Source: Clostridium sp. CAG:389 (lineage in GTDB: Bacteria; Bacillota; Clostridia; TANB77; CAG-508). From it: DNA of 7,161 nt. A model generated the notes under the pieces. It was given only the letters and a program-made list of their open reading frames with translations. It was not told where the DNA came from and did not search any database. Below are positions 1 to 6,316 of the stretch, piece after piece. Both the position numbers and the translations under genes were made by a program. Within the stretch, counting starts at the first letter, position 1, and each line of letters opens with the position of its first letter. The DNA lies in NCBI GenBank assembly GCA_000438255.1, contig FR901933.1, forward strand, positions 18,442 through 25,602. Reading direction: 5' to 3'.

Positions 1-34
1 GCAAAAGAAATTAAGAAGAAAAATAGAGGTCACA

Positions 35-2215
35 ATGGAAAAAGAAAAAATAGATAAAGAAGAATTTATAAAAGTTAAACATAAGGGAAAAATTTTTACA
101 CCAGATTATTTAGTAGAAATTATATTAAATCAGGGACATTATATAAGTGGAAATATTTTAGAAAAACATGTAATAGATAATAGCTGTGGAGATGGGCAAT
201 TTTTAATCCATATTGTAGATAGATATTGTAAAGATTTTTTGAAAGAATCTAATAATACCAAAAAACTAAAAAGAGAACTAGAAAAATATATACATGGAAT
301 TGATATAGATAGCGAAGATATTGAAATTTGTAAAGAAAGATGTAATAAAGTAGCAAGATTGTATAATGTACAAAATGTTGAATGGGATTTTATAGTAGCA
401 GATACTTTAAAAACAGATATATATGATAAAAAAATGGATTATGTTTTAGGAAATCCACCATATGTACGAACACATAATTTAGAAGAAAATGCAGATACAG
501 TAAAACAATATTCTTTTGGAAACGGAGGAATGACAGATTTATATATAGTATTTTATGAAAAAGGTTTAAGAATGTTAAAAAGAAACGGAAAACTATGTTA
601 TATAACACCTTCATCATTTTTTACTAGTGTTGCAGGAACTAATATGAGAAGATATATAGCAAACAAATCACTATTAGAAAGTGTATGCGATTTAAAACAT
701 TTTCAACCATTTACTGCAATGACATATACAGCAATTGTATGCTTAAATAAATCTAAAAAACAATTATTTGCACAATATAGTGAATTTGATGAAAATGATT
801 TAAAACCTATTCATATTTCAAATTTACCAAAAGATGAATACATAATAAATGATAATTTTTATTTTTCAACTAAAAGAAATATAAATTTATTAAAAAACAT
901 ATTAAATAATAAACTTTTTACAGATGTTGAAGTAAAAAATGGTTATGCAACATTATCAGATAAAGTTTTTATTAATGATTTTGATTTCGAATCACAATAT
1001 ATTATACCAGTTTTAAAAGGTTCAAGAGGAATATGGGGGAGAGCAATTTATCCATATAATGAAAATGGAAAACTAATTCCAGAAAATATTATAAAAAAGG
1101 ATAAAAGAATATATGAATATCTTCTAAAACAAAAAGAAGAACTTGGAAAAAGAAGTTGTGATAATAAAAACGGAGAATATTGGTATGCATATGGTCGCAC
1201 ACAAGCACTTAATGACACATATAAAGATAAAATTGGAATAAATACATTAATAAAAAAAGATAATGGACTAAAAATAGAAGATGTACCAGCTGGAACAGGT
1301 ATATATAGTGGATTATATATATTAAGTAATTCATACAATAGTGAAGAAATAAAACAAGCATTGAGAAATAGTGATTTTGAAATATTCATTTCTTTACTAG
1401 GAAAATATAAAAGTGGAGGATATTATACATTTTCGTCAAAAGATGTAAAAAAATATTTAGATTATAAACTAAAAGGAGTTGATGTTATGACAGAAAATGA
1501 TAAAATTTTAAATGTAATAAGAGAATCATTTAAAACATATTTGAATGTAGGTACATCTAGAAGTACTGCAAAATTAAAATCATTACATGGACACATTGCA
1601 AATGATTTAAAAAATATTTTAGGAGAAGATTATAATGTTAAATCACAAGGAATTGGAGATGATAGAGAAGGAACTATTGAAGGAAAATATTATCCTAAAA
1701 AAGTAGATATAACTATATATAAAGAAAATAAACCAATAGCTGGATATGCAGTAAAATTCGTTATGAGAAATTATTCACAAAACAGTAATAATTATTTTGA
1801 AAATATGCTTGGTGAAACTGCGAATATAAGAATGAATTCAATCCCATATTTTCAAATATTTATAATTTTTGATAAAGTACCATATTATAAAAGTAATGGA
1901 GTATTTAGTCGTTATGATATTATTTCTCAACATAATCTAGACAAATATATAGCTTTATCAAATGAAGATCCTAATGTATTTTACCATACTCCTGATAAAA
2001 CTTTATTGTTACTTGTTAAGTTAAAAGAAAAAGAACCAGATTATAAATATACGGATTCTGATGAATATGCTGATTATTATAAGAGTGTTATTGAAGAACC
2101 TGATTTGCTTTCTTATTCAGATAAACACATTGATAATGTGGGACAAGAAATGATTTTAAATGATTATGAACAATTTATTAAAGAAACTTATAATATAATA
2201 AATGAAAAAATATAA
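35..2215 (+). CDS. Fused adenine DNA methyltransferase and putative C-terminal restriction endonuclease
   Basis: This 726-residue protein appears to carry both halves of a restriction-modification system. The N-terminal part shows the order of a gamma-class N6-adenine methyltransferase: motif X GKIFTP (18-23), SAM-binding motif [10 protein letters not shown] (48-56), an acidic motif II around D90/D92, and catalytic motif IV NPPY (140-143). Residues about 285-480 resemble a TaqI-type target-recognition domain. From about residue 485 a second domain begins; VDITI then AVKF, followed by NYFENMLGE, suggests a PD-(D/E)XK nuclease (D558, K574, perhaps E589). Most type IIG fusions place the nuclease first, so this order is unusual. 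The start at 35 follows GAGGT (26-30), but the frame stays open to the window edge, so an upstream start cannot be excluded. Confidence is high for the methyltransferase and moderate for the nuclease. Confidence 0.88.
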   Translation: MEKEKIDKEEFIKVKHKGKIFTPDYLVEIILNQGHYISGNILEKHVIDNSCGDGQFLIHIVDRYCKDFLKESNNTKKLKRELEKYIHGIDIDSEDIEICKERCNKVARLYNVQNVEWDFIVADTLKTDIYDKKMDYVLGNPPYVRTHNLEENADTVKQYSFGNGGMTDLYIVFYEKGLRMLKRNGKLCYITPSSFFTSVAGTNMRRYIANKSLLESVCDLKHFQPFTAMTYTAIVCLNKSKKQLFAQYSEFDENDLKPIHISNLPKDEYIINDNFYFSTKRNINLLKNILNNKLFTDVEVKNGYATLSDKVFINDFDFESQYIIPVLKGSRGIWGRAIYPYNENGKLIPENIIKKDKRIYEYLLKQKEELGKRSCDNKNGEYWYAYGRTQALNDTYKDKIGINTLIKKDNGLKIEDVPAGTGIYSGLYILSNSYNSEEIKQALRNSDFEIFISLLGKYKSGGYYTFSSKDVKKYLDYKLKGVDVMTENDKILNVIRESFKTYLNVGTSRSTAKLKSLHGHIANDLKNILGEDYNVKSQGIGDDREGTIEGKYYPKKVDITIYKENKPIAGYAVKFVMRNYSQNSNNYFENMLGETANIRMNSIPYFQIFIIFDKVPYYKSNGVFSRYDIISQHNLDKYIALSNEDPNVFYHTPDKTLLLLVKLKEKEPDYKYTDSDEYADYYKSVIEEPDLLSYSDKHIDNVGQEMILNDYEQFIKETYNIINEKI
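1473..1489 (+). promoter_or_regulatory. Internal Shine-Dalgarno and in-frame ATG at the domain junction
   Basis: AAGGAG (1473-1478) lies eight bases before an in-frame ATG (1487-1489, Met485), precisely where the methyltransferase part ends ([13 protein letters not shown]) and the nuclease-like part begins (MTENDKIL). It is as good as the sites in front of the independent genes in this window. It could yield a separate 242-residue nuclease, or be the fossil start of a once-separate gene. Use in the cell is inferred. Confidence 0.55.
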
Positions 2216-2220
2216 ATTAA

Positions 2221-2292
2221 AAAGCAACGTATTTGTTTTTATCAGTTGAAGAAATAAACAACATAAAAAAATATGTACTAGAGTTAGAATAG
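2221..2292 (+). pseudogene. Possible orphan C-terminal gene remnant
   Basis: Between the restriction-modification gene and the ABC transporter, one frame is open from just after a stop (2218-2220) to a TAG at 2290-2292. It reads as a plausible protein tail (FLSVEEINNIKKYVLELE) with helix-like charge patterning. It has no start codon or ribosome binding site of its own. The TAG overlaps the AGGAG used by the next gene, as is common when a real upstream gene is translationally close to its neighbour. It may be what remains of a gene that once preceded the exporter. At 23 codons, chance cannot be excluded. Confidence 0.25.
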
Positions 2293-2301
2293 GAGCAATA
2301 T

Positions 2302-4032
2302 ATGGAAGAAAAATATGGCTTTTTAGAAGCTGTAAAGAATTTATTTAAATATTCCAAAAATAATAAAAAGCTTTATATAAAATCAATGATTTTTATGATT
2401 TTATTTATAATATCAGAAATGCTATATAAGACATTTATTTCCAAATTCTTAGCTAATATGGTAAATAAAGAATTTGATATAGCATTTAATTTAATAATAT
2501 TATGTGCAGTTTTTAGAATTTTTGGAATAACTTTTTGCCATAATCAATATAGAAAATGTGGAGTTATTGTTGGAGAAAGAATTAGTGCAAATTTACAAGA
2601 AAAATTATATAAAAAAATCATGACACTATCTTCGAAAGGCTTTAAAAAAATAGGAACTGGCAAAATATTGACAATTATAAAATCTTGTGAAAGTAATATG
2701 GTCAAAATTATAGATAATTTGTTACAAGAATCAGCATATGTTTTTACTTCATTTGTAATGCTTATTGTGATTTTTAGTATTGACTATAAGCTGGCTTTGG
2801 GGATTACAGTAATATGTGGTATTAGCTTATATTTATTTAAAATTGAACTTACTAAATCAAAAAAATTGTTAAGTGATGAATACAAATCAACAGATGAATA
2901 TACCAAGCTTATTTCTGAAACAAGTAAGGGATTTAATGATATTAAAGCTCTAAATTTTGAAGAAAAATGTAATAATATATTTTATAATAATATTGAAAAA
3001 TTAAAAGAAACTAGAACTCATAGAAGATTATTAGGAAAAACTATTAATACAGCAAAATGGACAGTTAGAACAGTAATTGAATCTTTATTATTGATGTATA
3101 TACTTAGAATGATACAGATTGATGTTTATTCAACAGAATTAGCAATGTTACTTGTAACATATATGGACAATATAATAGATGATGTATTTCATAGAATAAT
3201 TGAACATGATTTTGAAATAGCTGAATTTACAGCTAATATAAAACGAGTTGGAGATATACTTGAAAGTGATGACATAGAAGAATTTGGAAAAGACAACTAT
3301 AAAATAAAGGGTAAAATAAATATAGAGAACTTAACATTTAAATATGATTTGGCAGATAATAATATTTTAAATGATATAAATATTTTTATAAATCCACATA
3401 CACAAAACGCGATTGTTGGACTTAGTGGAGTAGGAAAAACAACTATATTAAAATTATTAACTAAGGAATTGACTAATTATACAGGAAAAATTGAGTTTGA
3501 TGGAATCGAAATAAATAATTTAGATAAAGAATGTTTTAGAAGGTCGATTTCAATAGTAAATCAAGAACCTATTCTATTTAATATGTCTATAAAAGAAAAT
3601 TTGTTAATGGCAAATGAAAATGCAACAGAAGAAGATATTATAAATGCATGTAAACTTGCCAATATAGATTCATACATAGAAGAATTGCCAAATAAATATA
3701 ATGAAATAATTACAGAAAATAGTGCCAATTTTTCAGTTGGCCAAAAGCAAAGATTAGCTATTGCAAGAGCAATTTTAAGAGATACACCTATAATTTTATT
3801 TGATGAAGCTACATCAGCATTAGATAATTATAGTAAAAATAGAATAAAAGAAACTATGAAGGAATTATCTAAAAATAAGACTATAATAATAATTTCACAT
3901 ACATTAGATTTAGTTAAAGATTGTAATAATATAATTTATATTGAAGATGGACAGATATTAGAACAGGGAAATCATGATGAATTAATTAATAAAAAAGGCA
4001 AATATTATGAATTAATAAATAATAGTATTTAA
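2302..4032 (+). CDS. ABC exporter half-transporter (fused membrane and ATPase domains)
   Basis: This 576-residue protein has the normal length and order of a homodimeric or heterodimeric ABC exporter. Hydrophobic segments lie near residues 27-50, 60-78, 145-185 and 255-290, consistent with an ABC transmembrane domain. The ATPase domain starts near residue 335 with Walker A GLSGVGKT (373-380), Q-loop Q421, signature FSVGQ (477-481), Walker B IILFDE with E502, D-loop SALD (505-508) and H-loop H533. The signature has Val for the usual first Gly of LSGGQ, a variant known in working ABCC-type domains, so activity is expected. AGGAG (2291-2295) six bases before the ATG supports the start. The substrate is unknown: peptide, bacteriocin, lipid or drug are all possible, and no substrate, maturase or partner half-transporter gene is visible beside it. 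No N-terminal C39 peptidase domain is present. Confidence 0.93.
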   Translation: MEEKYGFLEAVKNLFKYSKNNKKLYIKSMIFMILFIISEMLYKTFISKFLANMVNKEFDIAFNLIILCAVFRIFGITFCHNQYRKCGVIVGERISANLQEKLYKKIMTLSSKGFKKIGTGKILTIIKSCESNMVKIIDNLLQESAYVFTSFVMLIVIFSIDYKLALGITVICGISLYLFKIELTKSKKLLSDEYKSTDEYTKLISETSKGFNDIKALNFEEKCNNIFYNNIEKLKETRTHRRLLGKTINTAKWTVRTVIESLLLMYILRMIQIDVYSTELAMLLVTYMDNIIDDVFHRIIEHDFEIAEFTANIKRVGDILESDDIEEFGKDNYKIKGKINIENLTFKYDLADNNILNDINIFINPHTQNAIVGLSGVGKTTILKLLTKELTNYTGKIEFDGIEINNLDKECFRRSISIVNQEPILFNMSIKENLLMANENATEEDIINACKLANIDSYIEELPNKYNEIITENSANFSVGQKQRLAIARAILRDTPIILFDEATSALDNYSKNRIKETMKELSKNKTIIIISHTLDLVKDCNNIIYIEDGQILEQGNHDELINKKGKYYELINNSI

Positions 4033-4039
4033 TTATAAA

Positions 4040-4068
4040 TTGACTAAATTAACATAAAGTGATATAAT
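4040..4068 (+). promoter_or_regulatory. Sigma-A promoter of the kinase-like gene
   Basis: TTGACT (4040-4045), a 17-base spacer and a consensus TATAAT (4063-4068) preceded by TG form an extended -10 promoter. Transcription would start near 4075, leaving a leader of about 80 bases before the ATG at 4158. The promoter sits directly behind the ABC transporter stop codon, so the kinase-like gene need not depend on read-through. Confidence 0.85.
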
Positions 4069-4109
4069 TTGATAAGATATGTTTTTAATATCAATGTATC
4101 TCAGTAAAC

Positions 4110-4134
4110 AATAGAATATTCTATTTGAATATTC
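4110..4134 (+). promoter_or_regulatory. Tandem GAATATTC palindromes in the leader (possible operator)
   Basis: A perfect 16-base palindrome, AATAGAATATTCTATT (4110-4125), contains GAATATTC. A second GAATATTC follows at 4127-4134, with centres 13 bases apart. Both lie downstream of the promoter and just before the ribosome binding site. This could be a paired repressor site or an RNA hairpin; in AT-rich DNA part of it may be chance. Confidence 0.3.
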
Positions 4135-4157
4135 ACATCTTAATCAGGAGGATAAAA

Positions 4158-4910
4158 ATGACAGATTTAACAGAGATGATTAAATGGAACTACAAAGAGA
4201 CAAAAAATTTTTTTGATACTCGTGCAATTGGAACGGATATTCCGGAAACCAAAATTTATATTGATAGTTTGATAGGATCTACTCAAACTGTGGATATAAG
4301 AAGCAAAAATGAACATCATGAACTTATGCAAGAATTAACTTCAACTCAGTGTTTTATAATTATTGATGGACCATCAAACTCCGGTAAATCAACATTTGCA
4401 CGGAGACTGGCAAATGCTATTAATGCAGAAATCGTAGATATAGATTTATTATGTTATGATTATTTGCAAAATAGAATTGATAAATGTAAAACTGATATGG
4501 AAGTATTAATGGCTTATCATAATATTGATCAGGAAACGGATGAATTCATACTGAATAACCTCGAAGATATTATTGCTGAGAAAGCCAAAAAAGGTAAAAC
4601 CGTTATACTTGTAGGTATGTATTTAGAACCTATTTATAGATGTATACTTGCAAGAACACTTGGAAAATATTTCAAGCGGACAGTTAGTTTATTTTGCTTA
4701 GAGTATTGTTTTGGTGAAATTCAAAAAATGCAAAGAAGTCGTGCGAATGAATTTGGAGGCAAAACAATGCCGGGAGAGATTGAAAAGTTGCATAGGCAGT
4801 ATATGTTAGCAAAGGAATTTGCGTCTATGGAAGATGGAAAAATCCTTGCTGCTGGTGTTGACAGCTCATATTTGGTTAATACCACTGTAAGTAATTGGTA
4901 TAGTAAGTAG
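4158..4910 (+). CDS. P-loop kinase-like NTPase of unknown substrate
   Basis: The ATG at 4158 is preferred because AGGAGG (4146-4151) lies six bases upstream; an in-frame TTG at 4125 would place that ribosome binding site inside the coding region. The 250-residue product has a clear Walker A, GPSNSGKST (71-79), after a buried strand (FIIID). DIDLLCYDY (94-102) follows, with acidic residues where small-molecule and nucleoside kinases bind substrate or Mg. ILVGMYLEP near 150 looks like another core strand, and the Arg/Lys-rich stretch around 185-215 could be a lid. No membrane segment or signal peptide is visible. It resembles the uridine-kinase/zeta-toxin type of P-loop fold, but I cannot name substrate or family. 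The gene is richer in G and C than its left-hand neighbours and has its own promoter and terminator, suggesting a separate origin. Confidence 0.85.
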   Translation: MTDLTEMIKWNYKETKNFFDTRAIGTDIPETKIYIDSLIGSTQTVDIRSKNEHHELMQELTSTQCFIIIDGPSNSGKSTFARRLANAINAEIVDIDLLCYDYLQNRIDKCKTDMEVLMAYHNIDQETDEFILNNLEDIIAEKAKKGKTVILVGMYLEPIYRCILARTLGKYFKRTVSLFCLEYCFGEIQKMQRSRANEFGGKTMPGEIEKLHRQYMLAKEFASMEDGKILAAGVDSSYLVNTTVSNWYSK

Positions 4911-4918
4911 GTTCCACA

Positions 4919-4964
4919 AAATGTAAAACCCCAGAGTAAATGTACTACTGGGGTTTTTACATTT
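4919..4964 (+). terminator. Strong terminator after the kinase-like gene
   Basis: The arms AAATGTAAAACCCCAG (4919-4934) and CTGGGGTTTTTACATTT (4948-4964) pair almost perfectly, with one bulge, around a 13-base loop. The GC-rich core CCCCAG/CTGGGG is followed by five T on the plus strand, and the flanking A run makes it potentially bidirectional. It starts eight bases after the stop codon of the gene at 4158. Confidence 0.85.
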
Positions 4965-4983
4965 AAAAGACCTTGCAAAATAT

Positions 4984-5012
4984 TTGAAAAAATGACTGAA
5001 AAGTGATATAAT
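4984..5012 (+). promoter_or_regulatory. Sigma-A promoter of the 103-residue protein gene
   Basis: TTGAAA (4984-4989), a 17-base spacer and TATAAT (5007-5012) with an upstream TG form an extended -10 promoter. The 13-base stretch AAAGTGATATAAT is identical to that in the promoter at 4040-4068. Transcription would start near 5019, giving a leader of about 115 bases. Confidence 0.82.
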
Positions 5013-5101
5013 ACATGTATGGATTAACTCCAAATTCTTTCTAAGAATCGTGCTATGGAGGTATGCACGGATAGACAACACTTAATAAACAAAACACAAC
5101 A

Positions 5102-5117
5102 TTTTGCAACTGCAAAA
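5102..5117 (+). promoter_or_regulatory. TTTTGCA/TGCAAAA inverted repeat before the start
   Basis: TTTTGCA (5102-5108) and TGCAAAA (5111-5117) form a 7-bp inverted repeat with a 2-base centre, four bases before the AAGGAG. With so short a loop it is more likely a DNA-binding palindrome than an RNA hairpin. A smaller hairpin, ATTCTT/AAGAAT, lies at 5034-5048 in the same leader. A regulatory role is inferred. Confidence 0.3.
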
Positions 5118-5134
5118 AGAAAGGAGCCGTTAAT

Positions 5135-5446
5135 ATGGCTATTGACAAAAGGTTACTTATACACTGGTGGCATTACTACGGAAAGGTCATCTATACTTTT
5201 GCTGAATTGGAGGAATTCGAGAAAGTTATTGATGAATATGGTGCCGATAAAGTTCTTGATGTCGCTGTTGCCTCTTATGTTTGCGGAGATGGTTCTCCAA
5301 CCATTATGTTGAAAAGTATTCGGAAAGGAACTGTAAAGAAACTATTTGAATCACTTCCCGATATTTCTAAGATGGAAAAAAAGGAAAAAGAACAGTATGA
5401 GACAGTACGAGATAAATTCGTACAGATCATTTCGCAAACCACATAA
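5135..5446 (+). CDS. Small unrecognised cytoplasmic protein
   Basis: I do not recognise this 103-residue protein. AAGGAG (5121-5126) lies eight bases before the ATG, the gene has its own promoter and leader, and codon use looks normal, so it is very likely a real gene. The N-terminus is aromatic-rich (IHWWHYYGK). An acidic helix-like stretch (FAELEEFEKVIDEYGADKVLD) follows. The middle contains a Cys-Gly segment (YVCGDGSP), and the tail is highly charged (KMEKKEKEQYETVRDKF). There is no signal peptide or membrane segment and no recognisable DNA-binding helix-turn-helix. Two overlapping open frames in the same stretch are shadows without ribosome binding sites. Its promoter resembles that of the kinase-like gene, so the two may be expressed under similar conditions. 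Confidence 0.8.
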   Translation: MAIDKRLLIHWWHYYGKVIYTFAELEEFEKVIDEYGADKVLDVAVASYVCGDGSPTIMLKSIRKGTVKKLFESLPDISKMEKKEKEQYETVRDKFVQIISQTT

Positions 5447-5456
5447 GATAACCGAA

Positions 5457-5494
5457 TGGGAGGTAGTGAGCTATTTGTGGCTCACTACCTCCCA
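5457..5494 (+). terminator. Perfect 15-bp hairpin, likely transcription stop
   Basis: TGGGAGGTAGTGAGC (5457-5471) and its exact complement (5480-5494) enclose an 8-base loop, ten bases after the stop codon of the 103-residue gene. The stem is long and GC-rich, but no T run follows on either strand, so it is not a textbook intrinsic terminator. It could block RNA decay, stop transcription with a factor, or be a DNA-level inverted repeat. Confidence 0.55.
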
Positions 5495-5601
5495 TGATTG
5501 TAAAAAATGGATTGCAATGACTTGGTTGAATTATAAATATGCAAACAGTTTTTTATATCATTAGTATTATAAAATTATTTACTCAAATTTTATTAAAATT
5601 A

Positions 5602-5631
5602 TTGACAAAGTAACATATTTGATGCTATTAT
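5602..5631 (+). promoter_or_regulatory. Promoter of the locus A antitoxin RNA
   Basis: Consensus TTGACA (5602-5607), an 18-base spacer and TATTAT (5626-5631) with an upstream TGC form a strong extended -10 promoter. Transcription would begin near 5638, about 25 bases before the first repeat. A strong promoter directly upstream of a short repeat array is the expected arrangement for a type III antitoxin RNA. Confidence 0.8.
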
Positions 5632-5662
5632 GAATATAATAATTAAGAACATCATTGTTTTT

Positions 5663-5773
5663 AATAAATGTGTTTGTCGCCGCCTCTTTGGCGAGTTATA
5701 AATGAGAGAGTGAATAAATGTGTTTGTCGCCGCCTCTTTGAGCGACTAACAAATTAGAGAGTGTATAAATTTT
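5663..5773 (+). repeat. 2.2-copy direct repeat of about 50 bases
   Basis: The first 28 bases of the unit are identical at 5663-5690 and 5713-5740 (core GTTTGTCGCCGCCTCTTTG), exactly 50 bases apart. The rest is similar (copy 1 GCGAGTTATAAATGAGAGAG; copy 2 AGCGACTAACAAATTAGAGA) and each copy ends in GAGAGTG. A third copy starts (GTGTATAAAT, 5761) but breaks off before the hairpin. No spacers are present, which separates it from a CRISPR array. Confidence 0.92.
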
Positions 5774-5775
5774 CG

Positions 5776-5801
5776 AGGCTTACCAGAGATGGTAGGCCTT
5801 T
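5776..5801 (+). terminator. Attenuator hairpin between antitoxin array and toxin gene
   Basis: AGGCTTACC (5776-5784) pairs with GGTAGGCCT (5791-5799), with one U-G wobble and a 6-base loop. Only three T follow, so it should be leaky. Type III loci use such a hairpin so that most transcripts make antitoxin and few read into the toxin gene. Confidence 0.65.
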
Positions 5802-5823
5802 GATAATATAAGGAGAAATAGTT

Positions 5824-6190
5824 ATGCAAATAGATGTAGGATATTTTTATTTTATAAAGGATTCATTTTTTGATATTATGGATGATCCAGAATTGATGAA
5901 AAATAAAGAAAGTGGAAATAAAATTAGGTAAAAAACCATCCGTTGATACTATTGTTTTTGGCGATATTGCAAATACTTATAGTGCATTTTTAATACAAAA
6001 TATGTTCCCAGTAACATTGGATTACATAGAAAGTCAATATATAAAAAACAAAGTTCCTATAAAAGTATCTAATCAATTACAAACAGAGATAATATATAAA
6101 TCTAATAAAGTTTTAAATTTATATAACCATGGGATGAAAAATATTGTTTTTCCTGATATTGATAGAATTTTAGAAAAACTATTACAATAA
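5824..6190 (+). pseudogene. ToxN/CptN-like type III toxin, broken by an internal deletion (locus A)
   Basis: AAGGAG (5810-5815) and ATG (5824) open a frame that reads as a type III toxin N-terminus (YFYFIKDSFFD, then LMKNKESGN), but it hits TAA at 5929 after 35 codons. In the next frame, from about 5915 to the stop at 6188-6190, comes the matching C-terminal half: DTIVFGDI, AFLIQNMFP, a YIESQY helix and IVFPDIDRI. Comparison with the copy at 6669 shows that roughly 40 codons are missing between them, including the RP-Y-CF and WFVP-SSK segments that should hold much of the RNase active site. A GTG at 5912 opens the second half but has no proper ribosome binding site. The product is probably inactive. 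Family placement (ToxN/AbiQ/CptN/TenpN group) rests on architecture and remembered motifs; the exact subtype is unresolved. Confidence 0.68.
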
Positions 6191-6194
6191 ATAA

Positions 6195-6224
6195 GATGCT
6201 ATAAGTATTATATAAATAAAGACT
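6195..6224 (+). promoter_or_regulatory. Duplicated promoter remnant upstream of locus B
   Basis: This stretch matches the -10 region of locus A (5621-5650) at 21 of 30 positions without gaps, including GATGCTAT. It gives an extended -10, TGC-TATAAG (6197-6205). The -35 position falls inside the end of the locus A toxin gene and does not resemble TTGACA. The promoter may be weak, or locus B may depend on read-through. Confidence 0.45.
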
Positions 6225-6314
6225 GCCTACTAGGAGACAAAGAGTAAAAATACCCTAGATAATCGATTAATCAGCCACTCAGTTGGCAAAGAGAAAATAC
6301 ACTGGTGAATAAAT
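6225..6314 (+). repeat. Two-copy degenerate direct repeat of about 49 bases
   Basis: Copy 1 begins at GCC (6225) and copy 2 at GCC (6274). CAAAGAG recurs at 6238-6244 and 6287-6293, followed in both by an A-run, TAC, and CT then AAT. The spacing is 49 bases in the first half and 47 in the second. The unit differs in sequence from the locus A repeat but has almost the same length. Confidence 0.65.
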
Positions 6315-6316
6315 TT

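Larger units (their letters stand above)
5638..5801 (+). ncRNA. Type III antitoxin-like repeat RNA, locus A
   Basis: The predicted transcript runs from the promoter at 5602-5631 through two ~50-nt repeats to the hairpin at 5776-5799. In type III systems such RNA is cut by the toxin into single repeats that wrap around and inhibit it. Each copy here can form a hairpin (TCGCC/GGCGA in copy 1, GTCGC/GCGAC in copy 2) whose loop contains CUCU, complementary to the downstream AGAG. That is an H-type pseudoknot, the fold known for ToxI and CptI. No useful open reading frame with a ribosome binding site is seen. The promoter, repeats and structure look intact although the toxin gene behind is broken. 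Confidence 0.65.

Noticed and set aside
1..57. End of an upstream gene overlapping the first gene
   Set aside because: One frame closes at 12-14 and another stays open to 55-57, but too few codons are visible to decide whether either is a real gene end.
390..617. Minus-strand open frame of 75 codons
   Set aside because: It lies inside the methyltransferase gene opposite well-conserved motifs, has no ribosome binding site, and is a low-complexity Leu/Phe/Tyr-rich product typical of antisense AT-rich DNA.
1048..1389. Minus-strand open frame of 113 codons
   Set aside because: It is antisense to the target-recognition part of the methyltransferase, with no ribosome binding site and a composition typical of a shadow frame.
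2218..2241. Terminator between the restriction-modification gene and the exporter
   Set aside because: The possible AAAAA-CAA/TTG-TTTTT stem is almost all A-T with a bulge, too weak to support.
4125..4157. TTG start extending the kinase-like protein by 11 residues
   Set aside because: It would place the AGGAGG ribosome binding site inside the coding sequence and has none of its own.
4721..5081. Two minus-strand open frames around the terminator
   Set aside because: Both read through the strong hairpin at 4919-4964 and overlap the kinase-like gene or its neighbour's promoter; no proper start sites are present.
5055..5312. 85-codon plus-strand frame overlapping the 103-residue gene
   Set aside because: Its ATG has no ribosome binding site, while the overlapping frame at 5135 has AAGGAG at ideal spacing and a more protein-like product.
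5346..5564. 72-codon plus-strand frame
   Set aside because: It overlaps the 103-residue gene in another frame, runs through the 15-bp hairpin, and has no ribosome binding site.
5663..5773. CRISPR array
   Set aside because: The copies are directly adjacent with no unique spacers, only two full units exist, and a promoter and attenuator frame them as a short RNA.
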